A DNA stretch of 64,000 bases from positions 257,501 through 321,500 of the forward strand of contig MU260053.1 in NCBI GenBank assembly GCA_020310875.1, read 5' to 3'. Below are positions 52,301 through 64,000 of this stretch, in pieces. How positions within the stretch are numbered: the first letter of the stretch is position 1; the number at the start of each line of letters is the position of its first letter. Both the position numbers and the translations under genes were made by a program. Under the pieces are notes generated by a model. That model searched no databases, was not told where the DNA came from, and saw nothing but the letters and a program-made list of their open reading frames with translations. The DNA is from Ceratopteris richardii (Eukaryota > Streptophyta > Polypodiopsida > Polypodiales > Pteridaceae).

Positions 52301-52961
52301 GACCACATTGGATAGTTGGTCCCATCAAGCTTATCTTCATCTTGAAGAAATGCCAAACAAGTCATTGTTACCCACCATTTCACTAAAGAACAAGAATGTG
52401 AAAAAATCTTGAATTAATGAAAGTTGAAATGAATGCTGAAATGAATGCTGAAATTTCACCTCACAAAGTGTCACTCTAATGGCAATTATGACTACATGAA
52501 TGGCTTCAAAATGGGGGTAAAACCAAAGTGCAACTACTAGAAATGTTTCTTGGTTGCTGAAATTCATTCTTCTATGCTCTGAAGTTAATTTTCACTGCTA
52601 AAACTGTGTGCATGCCACAATGCAAAAAACCAAAACTTGAGAAGAAGGTGAACTTGCTCTGATACCACTGTTGGATGTGTGTAAAAGTGCAAGAGACACA
52701 CAAGAAGCACACACAAGAAGCACAAATGCAGCAAGACACACAAGGAAGATGGATGGTTGGAATAGCTCTCCCTATTGATGATGAGCTGAACTGAAGTAAG
52801 AGTTGAATGATTTCCCTAAGTACAAAGTACCACCACATATGAGTGTATCAAGTATGTGGTAACATGGGAAAAAAACTTCTAGTCAGCACTAGAGTAAAAA
52901 GAGCCCATGTATAGGGAAAAGGTTCGCATCAAAGGTACTGAAGGAACACATAAGTGTAACA
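49346..52961 (-). mobile_element. Copia family E, right copy: RT to LTR, minus strand
   Basis: Minus-strand order from the right: LTR at 52,961-52,669 (293 bp) and primer site complement GCTCTGATACCA at 52,656-52,667. Gag follows at 52,400-51,520 with a zinc knuckle (CKYCQKAGHTIDEC), then a pre-integrase zone near 51,466-51,140. Integrase is at 51,082-50,645 (VHSDVCGPIK, YTPQQNGVAEQKN) and RT start at 50,090-49,350 (WVYKIKRKYDGSIDRYKARL). RNase H and the 3' LTR are missing. Broken. Its LTR-gag end is an inverted copy of 47,968-49,285. Confidence 0.85.
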
Positions 52962-54044
52962 AAGTGCATGTCAAATTCAAGGAACATGTTATCATTTAAT
53001 AGAAATTATTTGTTACTCCAAGAAAATGTGACTTGCATGCAACTCATGTTCACATTTTTGGGTAGATTTCTTAGCATTTTCTCCCTCCCAAATCCCAATT
53101 ATGCACATTTGAAGTAGAAAATATGGTGAATTACAAATTTTCTTCCTTGTGTTGGAGGTCTAGAAAAGAGGAGATCTATTACAAGTGCATGTCCAATTCC
53201 CATTATTTGGGTATATTCTTAAACATTTTATTCCACTCAACTTAGAATTATGCACATTGAAAATAGATAGTGTAGTGAAATCTTAAATTAAAAAATTGTT
53301 GAAATGGACATGCAGAAAACAAATTGTTTGAAGTCATTCAAGAGTCAAAATAGTTCAAATCTTTGCAAGAAGAATAAAAATAGGTCAAATATGTGCAAGA
53401 GTAAAAATAGCTCATTAAAAAAAAGTAAAAATAGTCCAAATCTATGCAAGAAGCGTAATGGTTCATTTTTTTTTGATATTTGCTTTTACATGAAAGAAAA
53501 TGTAGCACTTTAAAAGATAATGAAAAATTGAAAAAAAATGAAGTATAATAAAATGATGGCATCATCCACCTATGTGCTCTCGTGTTTGGAGTTTAGACGC
53601 CTAGCTTATTGAATCCAAAAATAATGGAGGGATAAAATCCATTGAAAAGAAGAATAATTTCTTCTTTGACTTCTAAGTATATCTCTTTACTCAACAAATT
53701 CAATAGGGAATTACTCCAAAAATTTGGATCCCAACATGCAAATAGAGGCCCAAGTCATTTATTTTGTTTACATGGGACATTGGCATGTAATATGATCAAG
53801 ATTTGAGTATTTTAAATAGATTGGAGATCCCTCTCACCCCAAAGGAATGTACACAAGGGTCCAAAATGCATAAATATAAAAATCTAGACATGGAAAAAAT
53901 TTGATGGATGGTTTCACTTGAATTCATTAAACATTAGGTACTACCCATCTTTGAAAAGAACTTAAAGACTCTTTGTAGGTTTCTTCCAAAGTTGTAATAT
54001 CAAAATAGAAAGAACATTTATACAGAAGGTTAAGGAGATATACA
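52962..54044. other. AT-rich spacer
   Basis: No gene recognised. It includes the degenerate repeat at 53,300-53,465 and long A-rich runs. Confidence 0.4.
53300..53465. repeat. Degenerate ~36-bp tandem repeat
   Basis: Units of the type AAAAATAG-TCAAAT-T-TGCAAGA recur four to five times with length variation. The short open frame reading SSNLCKK-type repeats is a by-product. Confidence 0.6.
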
Positions 54045-55336
54045 TGTTGGTGCAATGAGCAAGCCTAAGAGCTTTGCCTTAGATTATCAACTATCCTCAT
54101 AATTTAGCTCACACGAATATGGTCATGTGAACACATATTTGTAAAACTTCCAAGAGTAATACTCATGTAATTATCTTGGTCGTTTCTAAAAGCTGAGAGT
54201 AAAAAAGGAATCTCAGAGATTGAGGGAGTCAAATTCCATGACTTTGCTAGTTGTGAATCAAATTTAAATCATCCCTAAAGTCTAGGATTACTTTTAGGTG
54301 GATGAGTCACCATATTACATTTAAATTCTTATATAAATACATCTACTTCTTAGCTCTGAGAAATGAAGCCTATTCCTAAGAGATTGAGTTGATACTTTGA
54401 GCATACATTGTGCTCACTTCATATAGGAGTAGTCCTCCATAGTTCTCTTGTATCATATGTGCAATATCAATACACATTATGACTCATATATCTTGATTAC
54501 TCACTCTCTGTGTGCCGCTATAATACCTTGAGGTATATAGTGAATTTGGTTTATCTATTTCACTATGCGTGAGTATTAATTTTCAGATATTTAACTTGGA
54601 TCACTTAGAAAAAGTATATTGTATCTAGGTATGAAGTCTCATTGTCATTGGCTCACTAGATATAAAGTTATGAATGTTTGAAGGTGACAATGTATGCACC
54701 TCATCTTGCCCCTGAAAAGTCAGGATGACCCTCTAGAATTGCTATAAACATTTCCCTGTGTATGGCCTAGGTAAATTCATCAAATAAATTACTTTAGTTA
54801 GATATAAACTTCAATTAGATGTGTGCAAAAGACCTTTGTTCAATTCATACCAATTTGTGAGCTTTGAGTATTCTTTTGTGACCTTTACTTCCAAAAATAA
54901 AAGGTTTCCTCAAATCTAATAAAGTGAAAGTCATCTATATTGATGAAATCTTTTGGAAATGATGTTCCAAAGAACTTGGTAACTCTTTATGCATATTTGG
55001 GTATCCAAGCAATGTACATTAGCCATCCCTAAAGTTACATTGGTTCGTGTAGATCACGTTTGTTGCAACACCCACTCATCTCTGCACATATCCCATCACG
55101 TCTTGAGTCTAGTATCAGAGCAAATAAGAATCATGGGTGATGGATTCCCCTCATCTATTGAAAAATTAGATTGAGGTAATTACTCAACATGGACTCAGAA
55201 TGGAAGCCTTTCTACAAGGAAGGAATCTCTATGGTTATGTCTCTAGAGATGAGATGGTGCCAATACTCAAAAGCAAGGTCCCACCAATACAAGAGGAGTA
55301 AGAAAGGTTAAGTACATGATGCTCAAAGGATGCTTT
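54045..55336 (+). mobile_element. Ty1/copia family C fragment: LTR, primer site and gag start, + strand
   Basis: A probable LTR begins TGTTGGTGCAATGAGC at 54,045 and runs about 1 kb; its right end is not sharply defined. A primer-site variant (TAGTATCAGAGC) is near 55,107, followed by a gag start with SSIEKLD and a YGYVSRDEMVPI-like stretch. The gag is cut at 55,336 exactly where the family B LTR starts. Broken. Confidence 0.6.
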
Positions 55337-56359
55337 TGTTGGAATTTGGGGCCCCACAATCGTTCAAAACTAAAACCTTCTCAGCATACACACTTAATTA
55401 ATTAAGATTATAAGTGAGAGATAGAAAGAAAGAGATCTTGAGACAAGGATAGGGAATGTAAGATGAATGCTTACTCACTAAAAAATAGATGTCCAAATTA
55501 CAACATGGGAGTACTACTCAACCATATAAAGTGGTGCACTCACTAATGGAAGAATATCCAAGAAGATGATGATACAAAATTTATATTATGTTGAAATAAT
55601 CTAAGTGTGTGAAGTGAATGAGCAACAAAGTTAACCTTATTCTCACAAAATAGTGTAACAAATTTGTAAATCAACCAACCCTAATTTTGAGATTAGGGTA
55701 GAGAAACCCTAAAAACAAAATATAAGGTTAACTCACAAAAGATAGTTACCACCACCTTGTAGAAGAATTCTTGCTCCAAGAGAGTAGCCTCTCCTTCACC
55801 AAATCTTCACCTCCAAAGCTTTAGAATCTTCAAACTCTAGCTTGAGATCTTTGAGTGATATATCATAGTGTGCCCACCATGCTCCTTTTATAGGTTAAGC
55901 TTCTCAGCAATAGCATATGTTCTTCAAGAATAAAGCAAAACGTGCGATCTCTCCATAAAGCAAGAAATACATAGCAATCCAAAACACAAAACTCCATCGT
56001 TGTTTTATTTTTGTTTTATTCATGAAAAGCAATGATTACTTTTAGAATCCTATTTTGCTAAAAAACGAGTGGCTCTTATTTGTTTGCTTTTCATGATTCC
56101 ATCACTATAGTTGCTTTATGCTTGATCCAAATTATATGCTCTTGATCATATAAACTTAGCTTTTCCTTGTTTTGAGCAAAATTAGGTTTTGAATTTTCTT
56201 CCAACTCTGACCTTTGATGGAAAAATGAAGCATACCATTAGATAGCTCTTGCCAAGATCTATCTATGTAGCCTAAAAAAGTTTTACCCAAACTGTACAAA
56301 AATGCTAAGTCCAAAAATGATTTGCTGGAAATGTACCAAATGTACATTGACTTCCAACA
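55337..56359 (-). repeat. 3' LTR of the family B element (1,023 bp)
   Basis: Ends are inverted repeats, TGTTGGAA and TTCCAACA, and the polypurine tract abuts the right end. On the minus strand a TATA box (CTATAAAAGG, near 55,890-55,900) fits an LTR promoter. Confidence 0.8.
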
Positions 56360-59300
56360 ATCCCTCCTTCAATGTCATATTGGTACGAACTTCAGTAATC
56401 TGCAAATCTTCTCATGGCTATCTCTAATCAATGCTTTGGTAAATATATCTGCAACATTCTCACTAGAAGGAAGATAGACTAGCTATCCTATGGTAGAGCT
56501 TTAGTCAAAGCATCTGCAGCATTATCTCGAGTGTGAACCTTCTCAAGAATAATGCGCTTAGTGGCTAAGCAATGAAGTGATACCTCACCTCATTGTGCTT
56601 GTTCTTTGCATGATAGACCAGATTCTTAGCCAAAGCAATGGCACTCTGACTATCACTGAGCAAACGAGGTACATGCTGAGGTAAACCCATATCACAAGCA
56701 AGACGAGAAAGCCACAACGCTTCCTTACATGCCTCACTTGCTGCAACATACTCTGCTTCTATGGCGGAAACAACTATATATTCTTGAAGACAAGATCTCC
56801 AAGAGATAGCACCTCCAGCAAAATGAAAAATGTACCCATGTAGACTTACGATTGTCTACACAACCAGCGTAGTCAAAATCTGTGTAACCAATAATGGATG
56901 ATTTCCCTCTACCTAAGCATAGACACTTGTCCTTAGTGCCACTCAGATATCTTAAAATCATCTTGACCACTTCCCAATGTTTCTTGCCAGGATTAGACAT
57001 ATATCTGCTCACAACTCCCACTGCAAATGCAATGTCTGGTCTCGTAGCTACCATAACATACATGAGACTACCAACATCAGACTGATAGGGAATTTTGGTC
57101 ATGAATTCCTTTTCCTCATCTGATTTGGGGCAATCATCCTTGCTCAATTTCACATATGTGGGTAAAGGTGTACTCAATGCCTTTCCAAACTGCATATTGA
57201 ACCTGTGAAGTACTTTGGATATGTACTCACTTTGAGACAAGTATATGCATCTTTTACTCCTATCATGAGTAATGTGCATGCCAAGAATATGTTTGGCATC
57301 CCCCAAATCCTTCATATCAAATGTCTAACTCAACTTCTTTTTGAGAATTGAAAAATCATAAGAGGACTTCCCAACAATCAACATATCATCGATATAAAGT
57401 ATCAAGCATATCAAGGTGCCATCTGAGCATCTCTTTGTATAGAGACAATGATCCTCATTACTTCGAGAATAGCCTTGAGACTTCATAAAAGCATCAAAAT
57501 TTTGGTACCATTATCTAGGGGACTGTTTAAGTCCATACAAGCACTTCTTCAGCTTACAAACTAGACTTTCCTTGCCAGGAACTACGTAACCCTCAGGTTG
57601 TTCCATATAGATCCCATATGTAAGATCTCCATGCAAGAAAACAGTTTTCACATCCATTTGGACTAGCTTTAAGTCCTCCATTGCAATGAATCCAAGCAAC
57701 ATGTGAAGGGTAGTCATCTTGACCACTGGAAAGAAGATTTCCTCAAAATCAACACCATGTTATTGCTTAAAACCATTTGCAACAAGTCATGCTTTATACT
57801 TTGGAGAAGCACTATCTAATGTGAATTTTAGCTTATATACCCATTTACATGGTAAAGCTTTCCTTCCATTTGGCAAAGGTACTAAATCCCAAGTACCATT
57901 CTTGTGAATAGAATCCAACTCACTCTTCATGGCACACTCCCACTTGACATGATCCTCTGTCTGCATAGCCTCTTTGTAGCAAGAAGGCTCACAGGCATCT
58001 ATTAGCATAACAAAATCTAAACCTGGAACATATCTATCAGGTGGATGTGAAACACGTGCAGAACGTCTCAATGGTTGTTGAACAGGAACATGCGCAGACT
58101 GATCTGAATGGACATTCTCTTGAACATCCGTATGTGCAACATTTTTATGCATGTTAACCGGAGGACTAGTATCCTCAAACACCACTCTTCTCACTTCAAC
58201 CTCCTTAATGGGTTGTTTATGCATCTTAGACTCATTGAAAATGACATCACTACTTCTAATCATTGATCGTGTTTCACGATCCCATAAGTGATATCCAAAT
58301 TGTCCTTCTCCACCATATCCAAGAAAAATGCATTTCTTTGACTTATGGTCCAACTTTTGTGTAAGATTCTTGGGTATATGAACATATGCGTCACACCCAA
58401 AAACTCAAAGACGATCATTATATGGTGGCTTCCCTGTCCATAACTCTTGTGCCACTTTCATACCTTTGGCAGTACTAGGTGAAAGGTTGATCACATGAAC
58501 TGCAGTCAATACTACTTCTGCCCAAAAGCCTTGTGAGAGGTTTGCATGATGCAACATAGAGACTACTCTATCTTGAATAGTTCTATTCATCCTCTCAGCT
58601 ACACCATTCTATACTAGGGTATAAGGAGCTGTAGACTCTCTACGGATCCCTCTAGACTGATAGAAAAGGTTGAATTCATGTGAGGTATACTCACCCCCAT
58701 TATCTAAACGTAAAGCCTTAAGCTTAGTTCCTTTTTCAGTCTCAACTGAAGCAAGCCATTTTTTGAAAGTAGGGAATACCTCATCCTTCGATTTGATAGG
58801 ATATACCCAAACTTTTCTAGTAGCATCATCTATGAAAGTGACAAAGTAGAGAGAACCACCTAAGGACCTAGCGGGCATGGGACCACACACATCTGTATGA
58901 ACGAGATCTAAAGGCTGAATTGAAGAGTCAATGTGCATTCTATGCACATTTCTAGTTTTCTTTCCATATTGACAATGCTCACAAAATGAAAAATCAGAGA
59001 AAGATAACACAAGTAAGTAGGCAAAACGAGAAAGATTTTCCATTCCACTATGAGATATATGGCCCAAACAACCATGCCAAATACAAGCCATAGGCTGTTC
59101 AATAACAGCTAACAAGTGTTCTTTCTGTGATACAAATAAAGGATAAAGTGAGCCAACTTTGCTTCCTTTTGCAATAACCATATTGCCCTTTGATATGCAA
59201 AAGGACTGAGCATAGAAGACCACCTTGTAACCAAGGTCATCAAGTTGACCAACTGACATCAAACTGTGTGATAACTGAGGTACATGGCATACATTATGCA

Positions 59301-60483
59301 TAGTAAATTTTGAACCATCAATGAACTGCACAACCACATCTCCAATCCCCACAACATCACAGTGGTAAGAGTCACCAAGTCTCACGGTACAAAGAAACTT
59401 TGCTGCATAATTAGAGAACCATTCTCTATGTGGTGTCACATGGAAAGAAGCACCAGAATCTAGCAACCATGTGTGGGAAAGAGAATCAACCATAAGCGCC
59501 TCAGATGGCAGAGTAGTATCAAGTGTCAACATATCAACATCATCAAAAATAGCATTAATTTCTTCAATCTTCACAATCGAATTGGATGGTGCAGGTAACT
59601 ATTTAACATGCCCATCAACGTTCTGTCCTTTACCTTTAGCATTGTTTAATGCATAACATTCTTTCTTCATATGTCCTTTCTTATGACAATAATGGCATTC
59701 GATATCCCTCTTCTTGATTTACTTCTACTCTTATTTTGTTGACCATTCTTTTCCTTGTTCTTGCACCTGCCACGTTGCTGATTCTTTCCTTGGTAAGAAT
59801 CACGAACATTATATGCATCTCCACTCTGAGTGCCAACCATAGATTTTCTACGAATCTCCTCACTCAAGAGTGCCCCACATATGTCATCATAGACAAGTTT
59901 ACCACCAGGTGCACTATTGCTAATAGCTGTGCAAAATATATCCCATGATGATGGCAGGGTTGCATAACAGCAATACTGGTTTCATTTCGTTATCCATATC
60001 CATTTTCTGAGCCTGTAATAGGGAGAATATAGCATCAAACTCATTTAGATGAGCAACAACACTATCTGTATCCTTCATACGAAGGTTGTATAATTTTCTC
60101 ATCAGATACACTTTATTTGATGCCGTCTCTTTTTCATATGTATTGCATAACTTCTTCCAAAGCTCCTCTGCACTTTCATAGTCTAATACTGTAAAGTAAA
60201 CATTATCTACCAGGTGCAAGAAAATGGTGGACCTGGCCATTTCATCTAACTCATCCCAATCATCTTCATCCATGTCAGTAGGCTTCTTTGAAATCCCATT
60301 TACTAACTTCCATTGCCTCCTTTGAATTAGCACATCTTTAATCTGATTCTTCCATAGAGCAAAGTTTGTGCCATCAAATTTTCGGATCTCAAAATGGTCT
60401 TTTCCATGCAAGTTATAGCTCCTCTTCGGAACACTAGCACTAGACCCTGATCCACCAAACATGTCTAAGACCTCTGATGCCAT
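55337..60483 (-). mobile_element. Ty1/copia family B element, minus strand, broken
   Basis: Minus-strand order from the right: gag start at 60,483 (MASEVLDMFGGSGSSASVPK), zinc-knuckle zone near 59,690, protease-like DSGASFHVTP near 59,460. Integrase is at 59,100-58,600 (DLVHTDVCGPM) and continues to 58,400. RT is at 58,000-57,300 and RNase H to about 56,500. The polypurine tract complement is at 56,360-56,371 and the 3' LTR at 56,359-55,337. Only the 3' LTR is clear; no primer site or 5' LTR was found to the right. Several breaks, but domains are long and readable, so it is younger than the + strand copy at 16,170. Confidence 0.88.
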
Positions 60484-60758
60484 GATGATAGAGAATTGAA
60501 TGGAATGATAATGGAGCTAGAAGAGTTTGAACACCAACGAATAAGTGTATCAAGGAGTAAATCAACCACTGTATAGTTGACAAAACCAAAAAATCTAGAA
60601 AACTTTTGCCAGAGTATCCTCTACAAAATGAGCATATGATCAGTGTCAAAATATCATAAAATTGCAAGTACTGACATGTTTGCCCACATAGTGAATCACT
60701 TACTCCAGTGCATATAATCAGTTACCCAATAGAATCCAACTAGGCTTATCAAGCACCT
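60484..60758. other. Junction between family B leader and gypsy element
   Basis: Probably untranslated leader of the minus-strand copia on the left and of the + strand gypsy on the right. I could not find the exact boundary or a primer site. Confidence 0.35.
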
Positions 60759-63700
60759 ATGAACAACTATCATACATCTCCTATGACGAGGTTGGATAAG
60801 TCTTCCACCTGCATCACCGAAGAGACCCCGACATCTGGGTGTCTCCCAGTTAAGAAAACCTCACCACGACCCTCTTTATCAAACATAAAAAGGTTTTATG
60901 AAAAGAATGTAGATGGACTGTTGGAGAAGTTAGAAAGCATAATTGCAAGATCTGACAAGGAAGGAACCTTCCAAGGAAGAGATAAGGCAAGTGAAAGAAT
61001 AAGCATTCCTCCCCAGGAAGCTTATGTGCCTGATTCCACTGAATCAGACACCTCTTCTTCTATGAATAGGTATTCACCAGAGTTCCTGAGAGAGATTGAA
61101 GAAGAGAAATGGGCTAAAGAAAGTGAAGTTCCTCCTCCCATTGAACTTGTGGATGACATGCATGATCGATTCCCGCAAGACATTCCTTCCATTTATGAGG
61201 AACAAGAGAGTACCCAATCTCAAGAGAGATTAGACTTTGAGTCTAATTCCTTACAAGAACTACCCCATTTCACAGGCCCATGGGAAGCTAAGTCTACTTG
61301 TATGAGAGCACCCACGGTCATGGTAAGAAATGTAGACTCAGTCATACCTAGGAATACGGAGGTTGTAAAAAACACTAAAGTGCAGTGCAACCTCACTTTA
61401 GAAGAGCTACTCAAAGTTAGGCCAGAGCTACGGAAACATGTAGCCAATCAAGTGCCTGAAGTAGCAAAACCTCATTCCCAGGTAGGATCCCAAAGAACAG
61501 TGCTAGAAATACCCTTGGACAAGATAGGAGACATGAGTGAAGGAGAAGAAGGAAACACCTATCTTCCCATTACTCATCAAGGATACACAACCAAGGCAAT
61601 TCTGGACTCAGATGCAAGAGTTGCAATTGCTACCACTTCCCTATGGAAGTGTTGGGGCAAGCCAACACTCAGGCCAACGAGAATGAAATTGCAGATGGCC
61701 GATGGTCACATTGAAAGACCCTTAGGACTGCTAGAAGGAATAACTCTCACTACATGTGGTGTTGAGTTCGAGCATACTTTTGCTATATGCGACTTTAGCA
61801 AGAATCATGCCTATGAGATGATTTTGGGAAGGCCATTTATGTGGCAGCTGCAAGAAGTACAGGATTGGGGAACCAATTCCTTGTATTTGCAACACTTAGT
61901 TGTCACGACCAAAGTTAATCTCAAGGATTACTCTCATAGAGATGTACCCCCCATCCAATGGAATCCCATCCATAGAGCCAAAGATGATACTGAGTCAGTG
62001 CATTCCATAGGATCAGGATCCTCATGGATGCATGAAGACACCCACTTGTGGATGTGTAAAGTAGCAGTAGAAGAAGAGAAGAGAGAAAAAGCCAGAGAGA
62101 TAGGTGCGAAGGAAACTCATAGATCAATTCAAGACCCATCCTATGCACCTGTAGTATTTCCTGATGGAGAGTTTGAACCTCATGGTTGGGCGGAGATTTT
62201 AGCAACTATGGATGTAGCCATCAATGAAGAACAATGGACACCCCACTATGACGAGGATGATTATGACATTTCAGTCTTCTCAATAGAGCCAATCATGTGT
62301 GATTCGGTTATTGAAGAATGTGAACCTAGTACTGATGCATTCGAGGATGCAAGTGACTCTGTTCTAGAGACGATCATTATGGACCCACCTTTTGCATCAG
62401 ATGAAGAATACTTCTATGAAGTAGAAGTTCATCCTCAGAGACATGAAGAGCTTACAAATGATGTAAGGTTGACCACGCAAGTGACCCCTAAGAATGAAGG
62501 AAAGAAAAGAACGAAGAGAGAAGTCACACAAGAAGAGGAAGAATCTTTGTTTTGAGGTCCCTGAGAATTTCAAACTATGAGATAGATGATAGGAGAGTCA
62601 TGATAAGAATGCCTAAATGTGAGACACAAGCCGGAGAGGTTTATCACAATAAAGAAACTACCAAGAAAATTGTGATAGCCTTGGAAGAAGGAGAAGAAAG
62701 ATGCACCTACATAGAACATGACCTGACAGAAGAAGAAGAGCAAGAGTTGATAGCGTTTCTAAGAGAATATAGAGGTTTATTCGCTTGGAGTTATAAGGAT
62801 TTGAAAGGTGTAGACCCTGACATATGCTCACACACTATCCCCATGACCTCAAATGCTAGACCCTCCAAGCAAAAGCCATACACATATAAAGATAATTATG
62901 CTGCCAAGATCAAAGAAGAGATAGATCGCTTGGTTGAAGTTGGATTTATCTATGAAATTGAGCACATTGAGTGGGTATTCACCATTGTAGTGGTGCCCAA
63001 GAAGAATGGAAAGCTACGTGTAGGCATTAACTTGAAGAAGGTTAATGTCACCACTATTCGAGATAACTATCTGCTTCCCATCACTGGACATCTCTTAGCA
63101 AGATTAGTTGGCAAGGAAGTGTACAACTTCCTTGATGGATTCTCTGGCTACAATCCGGTAGCCATTGCTCCAGAAGATTAGCATAAGATGGCTTTTGCCA
63201 CAGAATGGGGCATATTTGCCTTTCGAGTAATGCCATTTGGACTTACCAATGCGCCAACCACTTTTTAGAGGTTGATGTGTCATGTGATTAAGGAATTCTT
63301 GAGGAAGAATTTGGAAGTCTATGTTGATGATCTCTGTGTGCATTCCAACATTAGACGGACACATATACCCGAACTCAGGCGAATCTTTGACAAATGTAGA
63401 GAATATCAGGTTTGCTTGAACCCAAAAAAGTGCGTTTTTATGGTCAGGCAAGGCAAGATTCTAGGACACATAGTGTCAAAGAAAGGCATATCCACGGATG
63501 AGGAGAAAGTGAGAGCTATCACAGAGCTACCTAGGCCAAAGAATGTCAAGGAAGTGCAAGCCTTCATGGGGCATATGGCTATTACCGACGTTTTATACAC
63601 ATGTATGCCCTCTGTACGGACTTTTGACCAATTTTGAGTGGACTGATGATTGTGAGAACTCTTTGAACGAGCTTAAACGATGATTGTGTTCAACACCAAT

Positions 63701-64000
63701 CTTGACTACAATGGATTGGAACAAGCCATTCCATGTCCATGTGGATGCATCCAACTATGCTATTGGATGTGTGCTAGCACAACATACGGGTGAAGGTAAT
63801 ATGGATCTTCCAATTGACTATGCTAGTAGATAGTTGAATGCATCCGAACGCAACTATACTACCATCGAACGAGAAGGATTAAGCATGATATATGCGATTA
63901 AAGAGTTTAGACACTATTTTCTTGCAAATAAGTTTAAATTTTTTAATGATCATCAAGCACTATTGTACTTGGTAAACAAGCCATTCAATACAGGTAGATT
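60759..64000 (+). mobile_element. Ty3/gypsy element, + strand, cut by the window end
   Basis: A long open stretch (60,759-62,555) starts with charged, low-complexity sequence. It contains an aspartic-protease-like region near 61,560-61,880 (TTKAILDSDA, MKLQMADGHIERPLG, EMILGRPFMWQL). It is followed by RT from about 62,700 (KPYTYKDNYAAKIKEEIDRL, VVPKKNGKLRV, VYVDDLCVHS-like) and RNase H from about 63,700 (FHVHVDASNYAIGCVLAQH). The ILGRPF-type protease recalls Athila/Tat-like gypsy lineages, but I cannot assign one firmly. A few breaks are visible in pol; integrase and the 3' LTR lie beyond the window. Confidence 0.85.

Overview
This window looks like nuclear DNA of a land plant with a large, repeat-rich genome. 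The evidence is one spliced host gene with short GT-AG introns, plant cis-elements in its promoter, tRNA-derived SINEs, TA/CT microsatellites, and dense Ty1/copia and Ty3/gypsy LTR retrotransposons. The host protein diverges clearly from the angiosperm versions I remember, so a fern or other non-seed plant is possible, but I cannot fix the lineage from sequence alone.

The only host gene I can support is CDT1, the DNA replication licensing factor, on the + strand at 29,694-33,354. I traced nine exons whose splice phases all agree, giving 743 codons. A telo-box, an E2F-type site and a CT/CA microsatellite lie just upstream, and a poly(A) signal lies 71 bases past the stop. Three tRNA-derived SINEs and two short minisatellites lie at 28.3-29.3 kb, between the promoter and older sequence. 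A three-tier satellite-like array (34.6-37.6 kb) lies downstream.

Elsewhere the window is layered retrotransposon debris. 1-4.5 kb: duplicated AT-rich sequence with no recognised gene. 4.5-8.4 kb: Ty3/gypsy, minus. 8.8-15.4 kb: two copies of one copia family (A), minus then plus. 16.2-19.2 kb: copia family B, plus, abutting another A piece. 20.5-25.5 kb: Ty3/gypsy, plus, split by a 2.6-kb non-autonomous LTR element. 25.8-26.8 kb: A pieces and a CACTA-like end. 37.6-43.2 kb: copia family F, plus. 44-48 kb: small gypsy, copia and LTR pieces. 48-53 kb: two inverted copies of copia family E. 54-55.3 kb: copia family C. 55.3-60.5 kb: copia family B, minus, with a 1,023-bp LTR. 60.8-64 kb: Ty3/gypsy, plus, running off the end. 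Family letters are local labels.

The most unusual object is the element at 22,068-24,647. It has near-identical 321/322-bp LTRs, a tRNA-Met-type primer site, a polypurine tract and a perfect 5-bp target duplication, but no retroviral genes. It carries instead a piece resembling a GDSL esterase/lipase, an opposite-strand piece resembling the N-terminus of cyclase-associated protein, and a third GC-richer piece I do not recognise. It reads as a gene-fragment-carrying LTR element, and a second LTR of a related family sits at 44,904-45,133.
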